This document shows, in pieces, positions 1 to 8,581 of a stretch of DNA of 64,000 bases. Numbering within the stretch: the stretch's first letter is position 1; every line of letters starts with the position of its first letter. The notes beneath the pieces are model-generated. The model had not been told where the DNA came from, made no database searches, and saw only the letters and a list, made by a program, of their open reading frames with translations. Both the position numbers and the translations under genes were made by a program. The stretch is from Legionella drozanskii LLAP-1 (lineage in GTDB: Bacteria > Pseudomonadota > Gammaproteobacteria > Legionellales > Legionellaceae), in contig NZ_LNXY01000020.1 in NCBI RefSeq assembly GCF_001467585.1, positions 989,074 through 1,053,073 on the forward strand, read 5' to 3'.

Positions 1-783
1 ATCTACGATGTATTTACCTCGATTCCAAGCAGGTGACTTCGTAGGATCATTGACAATAGGATTATCGTCTGGATAGAAAAATAATAAATTCCAACCCCAC
101 AAAGTGAAGCGTGCTCCAGGAACATTAAATGGAAAAGGTAGCTCTTTGTTTTTCTGGTTAACAGGAGGAATACTCATGAAATAAGCGTAGAGTGCACGAG
201 CATCTTCATCCGTCATTTTAGAAAAATAGATGTACGGGAAAACTGGAAAATAGTTTCTGCCTTGCGGGTCGCGACCGTGTTTCATTGCGCGAATAAAATC
301 TTCCTCAGTCCAATTACCAATACCAGTTTCTTTATCTGGCGTGATATTAGGACTGTAAAAGGTACCGAAAGGGGTATTAATAGGTAATCCACCGGCAAAG
401 GAAGGCGTTTTACCTTTCACGTTAGTGTGGCAAGCAATACAGTCACCCATCCTCGCCAAATATTCCCCTTTCTTAATCAGTTCAGCTTGCTCACCGGTTG
501 CTGGTGCAGTGCTTGGATAAGCTGGATAATAACCATTAATAAGTGGTTCAACAGGGGCTGTCATTTTTGCTGGAAGTTGGCTGTTTGCGGGCGCATTAGC
601 ATTGCTAGCGGGCGCATTAGTAGCAGGTGCATTAATGTTAGTACCAGTGGGCACATTCTTGCTATTTGCAGGTGTATTATTCTTGCTATTGCTATTTTCA
701 GCAGCGTATAAAATGTTTGTCAACATTAAAAACATTGCTAAAAAAGGCACTAAGATAGCGTTTTTTTTCAACAAAGAGCCCAC
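1..783 (-). CDS. c-type cytochrome, secreted, 3' part outside the window
   Basis: I read this reverse-strand frame directly; it runs off the left edge, so only about 261 N-terminal residues are visible. It starts at GTG 783 with a GGAGGGA ribosome site just upstream. A Lys-rich hydrophobic signal peptide (about residues 5-27) is followed by an Asn/Ala/Pro-rich linker, then a haem c site CIACH. After that come the spaced TP.. and Met-containing segments usual for the diheme or triheme cytochrome subunits of alcohol/aldehyde dehydrogenases. The last visible residues (GKYIVD) look like the start of a second haem domain. Expected role: periplasmic electron transfer to the respiratory chain. The partner dehydrogenase is not in view. 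Confidence 0.8.
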   Translation of the reverse strand, partial: MGSLLKKNAILVPFLAMFLMLTNILYAAENSNSKNNTPANSKNVPTGTNINAPATNAPASNANAPANSQLPAKMTAPVEPLINGYYPAYPSTAPATGEQAELIKKGEYLARMGDCIACHTNVKGKTPSFAGGLPINTPFGTFYSPNITPDKETGIGNWTEEDFIRAMKHGRDPQGRNYFPVFPYIYFSKMTDEDARALYAYFMSIPPVNQKNKELPFPFNVPGARFTLWGWNLLFFYPDDNPIVNDPTKSPAWNRGKYIVD

Positions 784-955
784 GCTCCCTCCTTTAAATT
801 TGTTTACCTACGGTAGACACTGGCAGGAAAATTAATCTCGGCATTTTATACCCGTAGTCAGGCAACTTCAATGCTTATTAAGGACTTTGATATATTTGCA
901 TTTTTTTACATGAAACTTGAGAAATCTCAGGGAGTTAAGCTACCCCCCAAATAAC

Positions 956-979
956 AAAAGCCACTCTCAAGTGGCTTTT
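956..979. terminator. Intrinsic terminator-like hairpin
   Basis: A perfect 10-bp stem (AAAAGCCACT / AGTGGCTTTT) with a CTCA loop lies between recX and the cytochrome gene, both on the minus strand. The flanking A and T runs would let it work in either direction. It most likely ends recX transcription. Confidence 0.7.
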
Positions 980-1070
980 GTGTAAACTTCGTACGGCCAG
1001 AGTGCCGACCTTCTGTTTACAACTTAACTATAGCAAAGCAACTAAACAAGTCAAACTGATCATCCATTGA

Positions 1071-1523
1071 TCATGCAGCACTTTGTTCCAGTTGCCCAAT
1101 TACAGTTTTGATGGCAGCATAAGAGAAACTACGACCACTTAAAAACCGGTGAAGAAGAGTCGTGGCATTCTCAGAGCTATCCCATTTACCGCCAAGTTTT
1201 TTACGTGCTTCATCCAACGCTCGAACATTTTCATTTTCAAGAGACAATAATACTCTGGTAACTATTTCTTCAGATATCCCTTTTTGTTCTAGCATTTGGG
1301 AGATAAAGCGATTTCCTTTATGCGCATAATGTTGCGCTAAATTCGTTGCTAATCTTTGATCATTAATTAATTGCAATTCTTTTAATCGCTTAAAAGTCGC
1401 ATCAATACGGGACTCACGATTTGGCAAAGTGGAAAATTCATTCTCGAGAAACAAACGTAATTCATGTTCGCTACAACTGCTATCCGATAAACGCTTAATA
1501 GCAACATCGATAATACTACTCAT
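1071..1523 (-). CDS. recX: Regulatory protein RecX
   Basis: A 150-residue all-helical protein matching the RecX family, which binds RecA filaments and limits recombinase activity. RecX hallmarks visible are the R-I-D-..F-K-R-L-K-E-L-Q-L-I-N-D segment near residue 40 and the following R-.-I-.-Q-.-L-..K-G-I module (three-helix repeats). Length is normal for the family (150-170). The start has a good AGAGAGGGA ribosome site. recA, often the neighbour in other bacteria, is not in the window, so recX appears to be transcribed alone here. A terminator-like hairpin follows. Confidence 0.85.
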   Translation of the reverse strand: MSSIIDVAIKRLSDSSCSEHELRLFLENEFSTLPNRESRIDATFKRLKELQLINDQRLATNLAQHYAHKGNRFISQMLEQKGISEEIVTRVLLSLENENVRALDEARKKLGGKWDSSENATTLLHRFLSGRSFSYAAIKTVIGQLEQSAA

Positions 1524-1877
1524 CTTAAATTCCCTCTCTTAATGGTAGAAAACGGACTTCCTTTTACAAATCAGTACGTGTTATCAATTGTTAAAAAACC
1601 TATAAAGCTAAATCCTTTAGCCACTTTCTCATATTGATACAGATTATGAAAAAGTCGGTTTTAAATGCAAAAAGCATGCCTATTATTGTTAGTCTTCAAC
1701 GCACTGATAGTTATAGCCATCTTTTAAGCTCATATCAACTATTTTGCGCGATTAATTCATGAATTTGCTAATTATTTGAACTCTACGACGATCGTCGAAG
1801 AATTATTTATGCGAAGTGCTCAAATTAAATATACTCTCAAGCGACCCCAATACGGCAAGTTTTGTTTTAGAAAATTA
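1524..1877. other. Intergenic, no gene recognised
   Basis: About 350 bases between recX and the terminator of the DUF937 gene. No credible reading frame on either strand, no tRNA-like fold and no repeat shared with the rest of the window. It presumably contains the recX promoter; I could not pick one convincingly. Confidence 0.5.
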
Positions 1878-1913
1878 GGCAGGTCAAATAAAAGTACAAA
1901 ACTTTGACCTGCC
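1878..1913 (-). terminator. Terminator of the DUF937 gene
   Basis: An 11-bp perfect inverted repeat (GGCAGGTCAAA / TTTGACCTGCC, 14-nt loop) lies 9 bases after the stop of the minus-strand DUF937 gene. On that strand it is followed by TAATTTTC. Confidence 0.75.
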
Positions 1914-1921
1914 AGCATTTA

Positions 1922-2503
1922 TTAAGCTTGTTTATTTTGATTTCCGAACAGATTACCCATGATTTTTTGACCCATACGACCTAAATCATCGCTAATAGAA
2001 CCATCTTTGTTGATATCCAGGAACCCTAAAATTTCGTTAAGCGATTTTTGTTGGCTGGCAGAATCCCCTTGGTCACTCATGGTATCTACTTTGTTACCGA
2101 GTAACTTTGTAGCCATCGCGGCAATCATTGGCAGCATCTCGGTGATATCTACCACACTAATGCCTGTTTTTTGAGAGACATCGTCTGCTATTTTGGAAGT
2201 TTGATTGCTGCCTCCGAATATTGCTTGCAAAATCTGACTGCCTTCATTCTGTACTTGTTCTTGATCAAAGCCAGGCTTTGAATTAAGTAAAGATTGTGGG
2301 TCATTTTTATTTTGCGCAATAATTTTAAATAGGTCGCCTAAGGTTTGCGGATCATTTTTTACTTGCTCCGTTATTTTAGGAACAACTTCTTGAGCAACTT
2401 TATGCATTTGAGAGGTGGACACGTTGCTTTGTTCAACCATTTTCTGGCCATCTGAATGATTTTGAATGAAATTCATGATTTCACTAAAAATTGAATTATC
2501 CAT
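1922..2503 (-). CDS. DUF937 (YidB-like) protein with an EF-hand-like C-terminus
   Basis: A 193-residue cytosolic protein with no signal peptide. It matches the DUF937 family: a helical N-terminal half rich in Gln/Asn, then a T-G-I-S-...L-P-M-I-A segment and a C-terminal GLF-..-N-K. Near residue 165 is DINKDGSISDDL, which has the D-x-N-x-D-G-x-I spacing of a dockerin/EF-hand calcium loop, a usual ending in this family. Function is unknown. RBS CAGGGAGAAA sits 6-7 bases before the ATG. The gene is monocistronic, with its own terminator. Confidence 0.75.
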   Translation of the reverse strand: MDNSIFSEIMNFIQNHSDGQKMVEQSNVSTSQMHKVAQEVVPKITEQVKNDPQTLGDLFKIIAQNKNDPQSLLNSKPGFDQEQVQNEGSQILQAIFGGSNQTSKIADDVSQKTGISVVDITEMLPMIAAMATKLLGNKVDTMSDQGDSASQQKSLNEILGFLDINKDGSISDDLGRMGQKIMGNLFGNQNKQA

Positions 2504-2728
2504 AACAATTTCTCCCTGATTGGTTGGCTTGCATGTGAAGCTTTAATAGTATAGTACAATTCAAAGAGACTAAAAATTGAACAAATAATTACTCGAAACG
2601 CGACCACGTTTATTAAAATATTCTTGTAAAACTGTAATTCAGTGCCGTTTAAAAAAGGACAATGTAATAATCAGATACACGTTAACCTCTTTAATAACCT
2701 GAGGTCATTCTACTCTGTGGCACGAGAT

Positions 2729-3337
2729 CTATTTTCTAAAACCGAACTTACTAGCCATTTTCCGTGTCGAATTAAAGAACTGATGATGAATATACTCCGG
2801 GAAAGGTATCAAATATCTACTAATCCATGGTGTTAAATAACTAATGATAATTGTTGCAATAAAGGAGACAAAAAGACTGCCTAAAATATCAAAGGGATAA
2901 TGAACACCGATATAAATCCGAGCCCATCCCACCCAAAGGGTTATCAGCAGCAACAAAAGACCAACAAAACTGCGGCTTGAGTCTCGCCATAAAAACATGA
3001 AACTCAGACTAGCGAGACTGGTCGTGTGATCACTTGGAAAGGAGCTGTCAGCAGCGTGGTAAATAAAAGTATGGCCTATTCCAAGCTCGAACGGCCGAGG
3101 ATGAAAATACACTGTTCCAATAAGCCAATCGATAAATAAACCTAATGCACTACAAAGAAACGCAAAGACTACCGTCTTACGAGTTTTTGTATCTCCCCAG
3201 ATCCACAGTCCAATCAATCCGAATTCAGCGACAAAAATGAGATATTTCGCAGCAAAAAGCGCTAACCATAGACCAATACCATGTAAATTAGGATTTGCAT
3301 TAATTGTATGAAATAAGCTTAGATTTAATTGTTCCAT
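2729..3337 (-). CDS. PAP2-family membrane phosphatase, probable undecaprenyl-diphosphatase
   Basis: About 202 residues with five or six membrane segments. The three PAP2 phosphatase motifs are present: FHPRPFE (motif 1), PSDHTT with the catalytic His (motif 2) and ARIYIGVHYPFD (motif 3). The order and spacing fit BcrC/YbjG enzymes, which dephosphorylate undecaprenyl pyrophosphate for cell-wall carrier recycling and give some bacitracin tolerance. Lipid A or phosphatidylglycerophosphate phosphatase activity is a possible alternative. I chose the ATG at 3337 (MEQLNLSLF) because family members start this way; an upstream TTG at 3361 would add 8 residues. Neither start has a strong ribosome site. 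Confidence 0.8.
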   Translation of the reverse strand: MEQLNLSLFHTINANPNLHGIGLWLALFAAKYLIFVAEFGLIGLWIWGDTKTRKTVVFAFLCSALGLFIDWLIGTVYFHPRPFELGIGHTFIYHAADSSFPSDHTTSLASLSFMFLWRDSSRSFVGLLLLLITLWVGWARIYIGVHYPFDILGSLFVSFIATIIISYLTPWISRYLIPFPEYIHHQFFNSTRKMASKFGFRK

Positions 3338-3545
3338 AGCAGCCCAGTCTCTAGGTGGCAAACATCGGCAACTCTGCGACCAGTTTTCTCCATTCTGGGC
3401 TTAAGTAGCAAATAAATGCGTGAATATTCTTTGATCCTAATAGCTTGTTCATGGATGGTCAATGATGAAGGTTGAATTTCTGAATGGGCTTAACCGTGAC
3501 GCTTTGCAGCAGTAGTCAAAGCATGCGGATTCGACCGATTGCACC

Positions 3546-4274
3546 CTAAAATAAATGGCTAAGCTCCTTTTTTAGGAGTTCCAGCAACACACCCATTGCG
3601 ATTTTTCCTTTCTCGCGCGTAGCAAGCGTTGGATTTCCCCTAGCTCCGGTCAGAGAGATTGTCTTAGTGCGGGCCTTGACATCCCTCGTTAAAGGACCAG
3701 GAAAATCTGCATTTTCCTCAGGTTTAGCCTTCGTCAAATCCACCACTTCGGGCTTGATATATAACATTATCGATGTTTCTATTTCATCCGCATGAGTACC
3801 CCTTTTTTGTTCTGTTATGCGTTTAATCTCAGGATGATTATGCAACTCAGAAAAATCACAAAAATTCAATGGAATGCCGCTACTCTCAAGCCGCTTAGAG
3901 GCCTCAGACAACACTTTATTGGTACTTATTCCCGTATTTAAAACGTAAAATTGCTTAGCCCCTTGCTGATACCATGACCCACATAAATCCACAAAAAAAT
4001 TAACCGAAACCTCGTAAGAAAGGGTGGCTGAGCCGGGATACTCAGAAAAGCTAGGAAAAAAATTATATGGCACTGTAGGAGCGACCAAAACAGGGTAATG
4101 ATCGATGACCCAAGCAGCTAGATACTCAGCAAGAATTAAATCCGTGTTCATCGGTAAATGTAAACCATGCTCTTTGCAGCCAGCGCCTAAGGGGATAATA
4201 ATTGGTAAATTCGCAATAAATGCTTGCTCTATCACCGGCCAAGAAACCTCAGCCATTCTAATTCCAGATTTCAT
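3546..4274 (-). CDS. Creatininase-family amidohydrolase
   Basis: A 242-residue protein of the creatininase fold (PF02633). The N-terminal metal site GAGCKEHGLHLPMNTD (about 30-45) supplies the conserved Glu, His and Asp, and GTHADEIETS (about 160-170) supplies the second His/Glu set. The family includes creatinine amidohydrolase, MftE peptidase and the FAPy deformylase ArfB, so the substrate cannot be read from sequence. It lies 27 bases downstream of argP on the same strand, so co-transcription is possible. ATG 4274 has GGAAGAG upstream. Confidence 0.8.
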   Translation of the reverse strand: MKSGIRMAEVSWPVIEQAFIANLPIIIPLGAGCKEHGLHLPMNTDLILAEYLAAWVIDHYPVLVAPTVPYNFFPSFSEYPGSATLSYEVSVNFFVDLCGSWYQQGAKQFYVLNTGISTNKVLSEASKRLESSGIPLNFCDFSELHNHPEIKRITEQKRGTHADEIETSIMLYIKPEVVDLTKAKPEENADFPGPLTRDVKARTKTISLTGARGNPTLATREKGKIAMGVLLELLKKELSHLF

Positions 4275-4301
4275 GTTTACTCTTCCATTCCCTGAATCAA
4301 A

Positions 4302-5186
4302 TTAAATGAGAAAACGCTTAGCTTCTTTCGCAATTTTCTCAATAAAACGCTGATATTGTCTCGCCGGTAATTGCCAATAATGCCAGTAGAGCGGCATTAA
4401 CAAGGGCTTATCGGGACAGATTTCCACTAAATCCCCCTCTGCCAATTCTTTCTCAATATCGAGACGGGGAATTAATCCATAACCATAGCCGTGCAAAGCA
4501 AAGAGCTTATGCCCCTGCACCGAAGGCACTTTGTGATGACGGCCGAGGATGAGTGGTTTTTTGAAAAAATGTTGGAAATATTGTTCTGGCAAGCGGTCAC
4601 GATCATCAAAAATTATGACTGGTGCCGCGGCTAAATTGTCTTCCATTGTTTTTTTAGGGTTGAAATGACGAGATATAAAATCTTGCGACGCCACCAACAA
4701 ATAGTCCATATGCCCCAATAAAATACACTCGCAACCGGGTAAGGCCTTATTAAAACTAGTAACACAGGAGGAAACGGATCCTTGTCGAAAATAATCAATG
4801 GTTACTTCCTGATCATCGGTGATGATGTCGATATTAATCTTCTCCAACAACTTTAATTCGTCTAGTAAACGTATAAACCAAGTTTCCAAGCTATCGCGAT
4901 TTAAAGCGACCGAAAGACGGGTTGAAGTATCGTGTTGAATTTCTTGCAATAAATGCTCTTCCAATAAACGTGTACGCCGCAGTAGGCTTAATAATTTTTC
5001 ACCTAATGCAGTCGCTTTATACGGTAAGGTGCGAATCAGTAGAGGTTGGCCAAATTGAGCTTCCAACTGCTTAATGCGAAGACTCACTGCGGGTTGGGTA
5101 ATAAATAAGCGTTTTGCAGCTTTAGCAAAACTCTGCGTTTGAATAACGGCATCCAGTGCTTGTAATTCCCTCTGTTCAATTCTCAT
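4302..5186 (-). CDS. argP: LysR-family regulator ArgP (IciA)
   Basis: A 294-residue LysR regulator. The N-terminal winged HTH (about 4-62) contains QALDAVIQTQSFAKAA and LFITQPAVSLRIKQLE, followed by a substrate-binding domain. Sequence and context both fit ArgP: the next gene, divergent on the plus strand, is the arginine/lysine exporter argO, the classical ArgP target. ArgP senses arginine and lysine and switches argO on with arginine. The ATG at 5186 gives MRIEQRELQALDAV, aligning with ArgP starts; an upstream TTG would add two residues. Confidence 0.85.
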   Translation of the reverse strand: MRIEQRELQALDAVIQTQSFAKAAKRLFITQPAVSLRIKQLEAQFGQPLLIRTLPYKATALGEKLLSLLRRTRLLEEHLLQEIQHDTSTRLSVALNRDSLETWFIRLLDELKLLEKINIDIITDDQEVTIDYFRQGSVSSCVTSFNKALPGCECILLGHMDYLLVASQDFISRHFNPKKTMEDNLAAAPVIIFDDRDRLPEQYFQHFFKKPLILGRHHKVPSVQGHKLFALHGYGYGLIPRLDIEKELAEGDLVEICPDKPLLMPLYWHYWQLPARQYQRFIEKIAKEAKRFLI

Positions 5187-5277
5187 AAGCAAAATTTATC
5201 GATGATAATAATTATTAATTTTAATTATAGTGAGAAATAATGGATAATTGCTAGTCTTGTTGTTCTAAAGGTGCATC
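5187..5277. promoter_or_regulatory. argP-argO divergent control region
   Basis: A 91-base, very AT-rich spacer between divergent argP and argO. It contains the T-rich dyad ATAATTATTAAT and a TTAATTATAGTGAGAA stretch of the T-N11-A type bound by LysR regulators. The argO ribosome site is AAAGGTG. Binding by ArgP is inferred from the conserved gene arrangement, not shown. Confidence 0.45.
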
Positions 5278-5886
5278 ATGACACTAGTATATTTCAATGG
5301 CTTAATGTTAGGTTTGTCGCTTATCATGGCTTTAGGGCCACAAAATGTTTTCCTAATTCGCCAGGGCGCACTCCGTAAGCATGCACTGCTCTCTGCTATC
5401 ATTTGTTTTTTTTGCGATATTATTCTGGTGTGTGCAAGCGTAGCAGGGTTGAACCAAATGCTAAAACTACACCCTACTTTACAAATTTGGGTGACTTGGT
5501 TTGGTGTTGCCTTTCTACTTTATTATGGCACTAAAGCCTTTAAACAAGCATTCAGTAAGCACACGGAACAAACTGTCCGTGAACAAAAAAATACCAATCG
5601 TCTGCAAATCGTCATGCTTGCCTTAGGATTTAGTTTGCTTAATCCTCATGCGATTATTGATAGTTTAGTGATTATTGGCAGCGGCAGTCGCCAATTTCCT
5701 GAACATCCACAGGCTTTTTTATTAGGGGTGATCTCAGCTAGTTTTTTGTGGTTCACATCGTTGACCGTTACAACTCATTATTTTTCAGAGATTTTATCGC
5801 GCATCAGTGTTTGGCGACGCATTGAGTTTTCAAGTGGGTTGTTGATGGTATTTTTGAGTTTGAAACTCGCCAGTGGTCAATTTTAG
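5278..5886 (+). CDS. argO: LysE/ArgO-family basic amino-acid exporter
   Basis: A 202-residue inner-membrane protein with about six hydrophobic segments. The N-terminus G-L-M-L-G-L-S-L-I-M-A-L-G-P-Q-N-V-F is the signature of the LysE/ArgO translocator family, and a second conserved LGFSLLNPHA block lies near residue 115. It exports arginine (and canavanine or lysine) from the cytoplasm. It is divergent from argP, its expected activator. Length and topology are normal. Confidence 0.88.
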   Translation: MTLVYFNGLMLGLSLIMALGPQNVFLIRQGALRKHALLSAIICFFCDIILVCASVAGLNQMLKLHPTLQIWVTWFGVAFLLYYGTKAFKQAFSKHTEQTVREQKNTNRLQIVMLALGFSLLNPHAIIDSLVIIGSGSRQFPEHPQAFLLGVISASFLWFTSLTVTTHYFSEILSRISVWRRIEFSSGLLMVFLSLKLASGQF

Positions 5887-5942
5887 GGAGAGTTGGTTGA
5901 AAGAACTGGCGAAGCCGCAAGTCATAGCCGGCGTTGTTGCAT

Positions 5943-5968
5943 CGTAGGCTGGCCAGGCCAAACCTACG
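5943..5968. repeat. Small palindromic repeat (CGTAGG...CCTACG)
   Basis: A hairpin of CGTAGG, TGGCC, then GGCCA and CCTACG, between convergent argO and a hypothetical gene. A related hairpin occurs at 26766-26794 (GTAGGTC.GGCC...GGCC.GACCTAC), so this looks like a dispersed REP-like family. It may also serve as a terminator. Confidence 0.55.
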
Positions 5969-5981
5969 TGTTTGAGAGCAA

Positions 5982-6803
5982 TTAACTACTATGAGGCTTT
6001 GGCGTTGTGGTTAAAGCCACCATTAGCTCCCCGCCTTTTGATGCTAAATTAGTTGCTCCATCTGAGGCCTTAGATGCCAACACTTTGGATCTTTCCCAAT
6101 ATTCCTCCGCGATAACAGCGTAGTCACCCACATTGTTATCACCATAATATCGGTATTCTTTGTTTGCAGTCTGAACCGAGCCGGAAGCCAACTCAGCTAA
6201 TTTCTCAATGAATTCGGGTGTTAGTTCGGTGACTTGCCTGAGCGGTGCACGTTCTCTGACTATTTGCGGGACATTACTAGATTTGAAATCTTCCTCATCC
6301 CAAGTCTTAATAAATTCTTTAGGTACCCAGGGGCCTAGAGTCAACATCATATCCTGTACTGGTTTTTTGCGAATTGCATACCAATATTCAGTTCCAGACC
6401 AATGTTTTATTTTTTTAGATTCTGAAACCCATTGGTAGATTTCTTTTAACTCGTTGAATATTTTCTGATATTTATCAATAAACATTGAGCGAGCGGTCAA
6501 ACCATGGCATAGAATAGCCGTGCCAATAATTGCCGCTGTAAAACTAAAATAGACATAAGGAATAAATGGGAGCATAGAAGCCATATTCAAACCAATAGCG
6601 GTAGTGGCTATACTTCCTCCCAGAAAAATCTCTCTATCAAGCTTACGCATCACGGGTAATGCTTCTTTAAAACGCGCTACTCCCGAATTAATCACTGCGA
6701 GATGTTGCTCATTATCCGCGCTAAATGGTTCCGTTTTACCTTCAGAATCTCTCGGTATTTCGATACGGCGGGTTGATATTTTATATTTAAAAAATCCAGT
6801 CAT
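5982..6803 (-). CDS. Hypothetical protein with two membrane helices; effector candidate
   Basis: 273 residues, no family recognised. After a charged N-terminal third, two adjacent hydrophobic segments (about 60-77 and 84-102) form a hairpin in the membrane. The rest is soluble and rich in Lys/Glu/Trp, ending in a Ser/Thr/Lys tail. Such a central double-helix hairpin with soluble flanks occurs in many Legionella proteins delivered to host membranes, but there is no direct evidence of secretion. RBS GGAG is 11 bases before the ATG. It is a single gene, convergent with argO. Confidence 0.5.
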   Translation of the reverse strand: MTGFFKYKISTRRIEIPRDSEGKTEPFSADNEQHLAVINSGVARFKEALPVMRKLDREIFLGGSIATTAIGLNMASMLPFIPYVYFSFTAAIIGTAILCHGLTARSMFIDKYQKIFNELKEIYQWVSESKKIKHWSGTEYWYAIRKKPVQDMMLTLGPWVPKEFIKTWDEEDFKSSNVPQIVRERAPLRQVTELTPEFIEKLAELASGSVQTANKEYRYYGDNNVGDYAVIAEEYWERSKVLASKASDGATNLASKGGELMVALTTTPKPHSS

Positions 6804-7113
6804 TGCAAATTACTCCATCCGTTGAATATGACAATTGCAGCCATATTTTTATCGCACTGGAGAAAAAATAGCAAGATTTATAGAATTTTGTACGGAATGA
6901 AAATAGAAAGGGTCAATCAGTGTGTCGCCAATTGACCCAGTGGAATGACACATAGCAAGTCCAACCTCGCAAAGGGAAATATCTCATAACTTGAGCAGCA
7001 TTGTCAACAAATATGCTTCTCTCATTTAGAGAGGAATAGTGAACAAATCTTTCCGTTCGATCAACACTGAGTTAAACTTGCAATACAAACGCTTAAGTTA
7101 GCTCAGGTTATTT
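6804..7113. other. Intergenic, divergent control region with a hairpin
   Basis: 310 bases between divergent genes, without a coding frame. I see an 8-bp inverted repeat GGGTCAAT/ATTGACCC (6910-6917 with 6931-6938) and a CTCTC-ATTTA-GAGAG hairpin near 7020-7034. Promoters for both flanking genes should lie here; none is clear enough to call. Confidence 0.45.
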
Positions 7114-7545
7114 ATGTTTTATGGTGATAATGTTCAAGATACTCGGCAACTGTTTTTTTCTAGTTGGCAAAAATATAAACAGAAGCTTCCTTTACAACCA
7201 CTTGAACAGCAACTTGTGGCAGTCATCATTGACCACCCAGAATATCAGGCTATGCTCGAAACCCCAAACAAGCAACTTGATCAAGCTTACTTCCGCGAAC
7301 TTGGGCAAACCAATCCTTTTTTACATCTGGGACTGCATCTTACAATTCGCGATCAGGTTAGTACTAATAGCCCCAGGGGGATAGCAGAAGTTTATAAAAA
7401 TTTGTTGCAAAAATATTCTGATTCTTTAACAGTAGAGCATCTAATGATGGATTCATTAGCAGAATGCCTTTGGAAGGCACAGCGGGATCAATGTCCCCCT
7501 GATGAGAAACAGTATCTCGTCGCTCTGAATCGTCTGCTTGCTTAG
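7114..7545 (+). CDS. DUF1841 family protein
   Basis: 143 residues, matching the conserved proteobacterial DUF1841 family nearly end to end: the N-terminal R-.-F-F-..W-.K pattern, LQPLEQQLVAVI-..-HPEY near residue 35, GQTNPFLHLGLHL near 68 and a closing E-.-L-W-.A-Q segment. It is soluble and cytosolic with no signal peptide. Function is unknown for the family. It stands alone on the plus strand. Confidence 0.8.
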   Translation: MFYGDNVQDTRQLFFSSWQKYKQKLPLQPLEQQLVAVIIDHPEYQAMLETPNKQLDQAYFRELGQTNPFLHLGLHLTIRDQVSTNSPRGIAEVYKNLLQKYSDSLTVEHLMMDSLAECLWKAQRDQCPPDEKQYLVALNRLLA

Positions 7546-7780
7546 CTTTTACAATCTCTATCCCGCCCTCGCGAAGGGAGGCTCCGGCCTACAAACTATC
7601 AGGCGCATCCCGTGGGCTTGACCGCAGAACGCTAGGGAAGGCCGCTAACTTAAGGCCCATTCTACATAAAAAGAACAACCCGTCCTAAAACTGTCAAGAT
7701 ATGGTAAAATTCGACCTTTTTAAGGATTTTTTTCTTTAAATTGTTAATTTTAAAAAAATTTAGCTATATTCTTAGATAAC
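7546..7780. other. Intergenic with degenerate repeat fragments
   Basis: No gene. 7556-7660 is GC-richer than its surroundings and has short self-complementary pieces (CCTCGCGAAGGGAGG; GGCCGCTAACTTAAGGCC) that look like worn REP elements. The remainder is AT-rich and leads into the inverted repeat at 7781-7880. Confidence 0.4.
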
Positions 7781-7880
7781 TCTCGTAATCCAAATTAGGA
7801 CTTTTTATTCACTTTTTACTCTTAACAGAGTTTTAGGGGGGTAAATTTTTTTTTAAAAAGTCTCAATTTGGATTACGAGA
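7781..7880 (+). repeat. Long inverted repeat in the 5' region of a secreted peptide gene
   Basis: Arms 7781-7796 (TCTCGTAATCCAAATT) and 7865-7880 are perfect 16-bp inverted copies. They continue inward with two mismatches through a T5/A5 block, making about 26 paired bases, and a further small hairpin (ACTC..GAGT) sits in the centre. The structure ends 36 bases before the ATG of the next gene. It could be a leader hairpin controlling that gene, or the ends of a tiny mobile element. Confidence 0.7.
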
Positions 7881-7915
7881 GGATGTTGTGTTTGACTAAC
7901 TCTAGGAGAAATCCA

Positions 7916-8155
7916 ATGAAGAAAGTAGTAGCTTTACTTGTAATGTTGTTCGGTACTTCTGTCTCTGTATTAGCTCATGCTGATACCACTCCAGCAAGTC
8001 CTGATAATACTCAACAATCAACTACCCCCACCACTCCACAATCGGGTGATCAAAATAATGCTGGTAGTTCGACGGACGGTAGTTCTTCTACCAATTCTAG
8101 CGGTGATACAAACAGTTCAAACTCCTCTTCTGATGATGATGACACTGCTTCTTAA
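7916..8155 (+). CDS. Small secreted Ser/Asp-rich low-complexity protein
   Basis: 79 residues from ATG 7916, chosen because CTAGGAG lies 8 bases upstream and the product begins with a clear signal peptide (MKKVVALLVMLFGTSVSVLA, cleavage near AHA). The mature 56 residues are almost only Ser, Thr, Asn, Asp, Gln and Pro, with a terminal SSSDDDD run. It should be an exported, disordered acidic peptide; function unknown. A longer frame from 7868 would destroy the signal peptide start. A strong hairpin terminator follows at 8163. Confidence 0.7.
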   Translation: MKKVVALLVMLFGTSVSVLAHADTTPASPDNTQQSTTPTTPQSGDQNNAGSSTDGSSSTNSSGDTNSSNSSSDDDDTAS

Positions 8156-8162
8156 GGTAATT

Positions 8163-8191
8163 AAGCTGGGTCTGTTATATGGACCCAGCTT
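8163..8191. terminator. Bidirectional terminator between convergent genes
   Basis: A perfect 10-bp stem (AAGCTGGGTC / GACCCAGCTT, 9-nt loop) sits 7 bases after the secreted peptide gene. The stop codon of the minus-strand gene (8175-8177) lies inside the loop, so it can end both transcripts. Confidence 0.75.
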
Positions 8192-8465
8192 TATCCAGTT
8201 TTCTCGCCAACTTATTCTTTAAAACGACTCGCACTATTCCCATTATGCTGATAGCACTCCAAGCTAGTTCGATTAAAAAAGACGATAAATTCCAATGAAA
8301 AAGTAGAGAAAGGGTAATTAAAGAGGAACCGAGTAGATTGCTTCCCAAATATTTTAAAGAATCGACAGAGAGCTTAGCAGTTTGCGATAAAGAGAAAGCC
8401 AGTAAAACTAAAATTACGCCCAAAATTCCTACAAAATTGGACAACAACCCGAGATTGTAGCCCAT
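8175..8465 (-). CDS. CBU_0592-like small membrane protein
   Basis: 96 residues with three predicted membrane helices (about 8-27, 38-58, 63-82) and a basic C-terminal tail. It resembles the small integral membrane family known from Coxiella CBU_0592 and relatives, with the conserved N-terminal G-.L-G-V-.L-.L-.A-F and a central S-.KYLG-.N-L-.G-S. Function unknown. Convergent with the secreted peptide gene and divergent from ubiE. Confidence 0.65.
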   Translation of the reverse strand: MGYNLGLLSNFVGILGVILVLLAFSLSQTAKLSVDSLKYLGSNLLGSSLITLSLLFHWNLSSFLIELAWSAISIMGIVRVVLKNKLARKLDKAGSI

Positions 8466-8581
8466 ACTTTAGACTCCTCAGTCATTATTCTGTTAAATTT
8501 TGGACAATAATATCATTTTATTGGGTATAAGCCTTGGAATCGGTTAAGATAAATCATTTTGCTGCCTCGACACTTAAACAA

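Noticed and set aside
2642..2836. Small plus-strand frame overlapping the PAP2 gene
   Set aside because: It has no ribosome site and is antisense to the conserved C-terminus of the PAP2 phosphatase.
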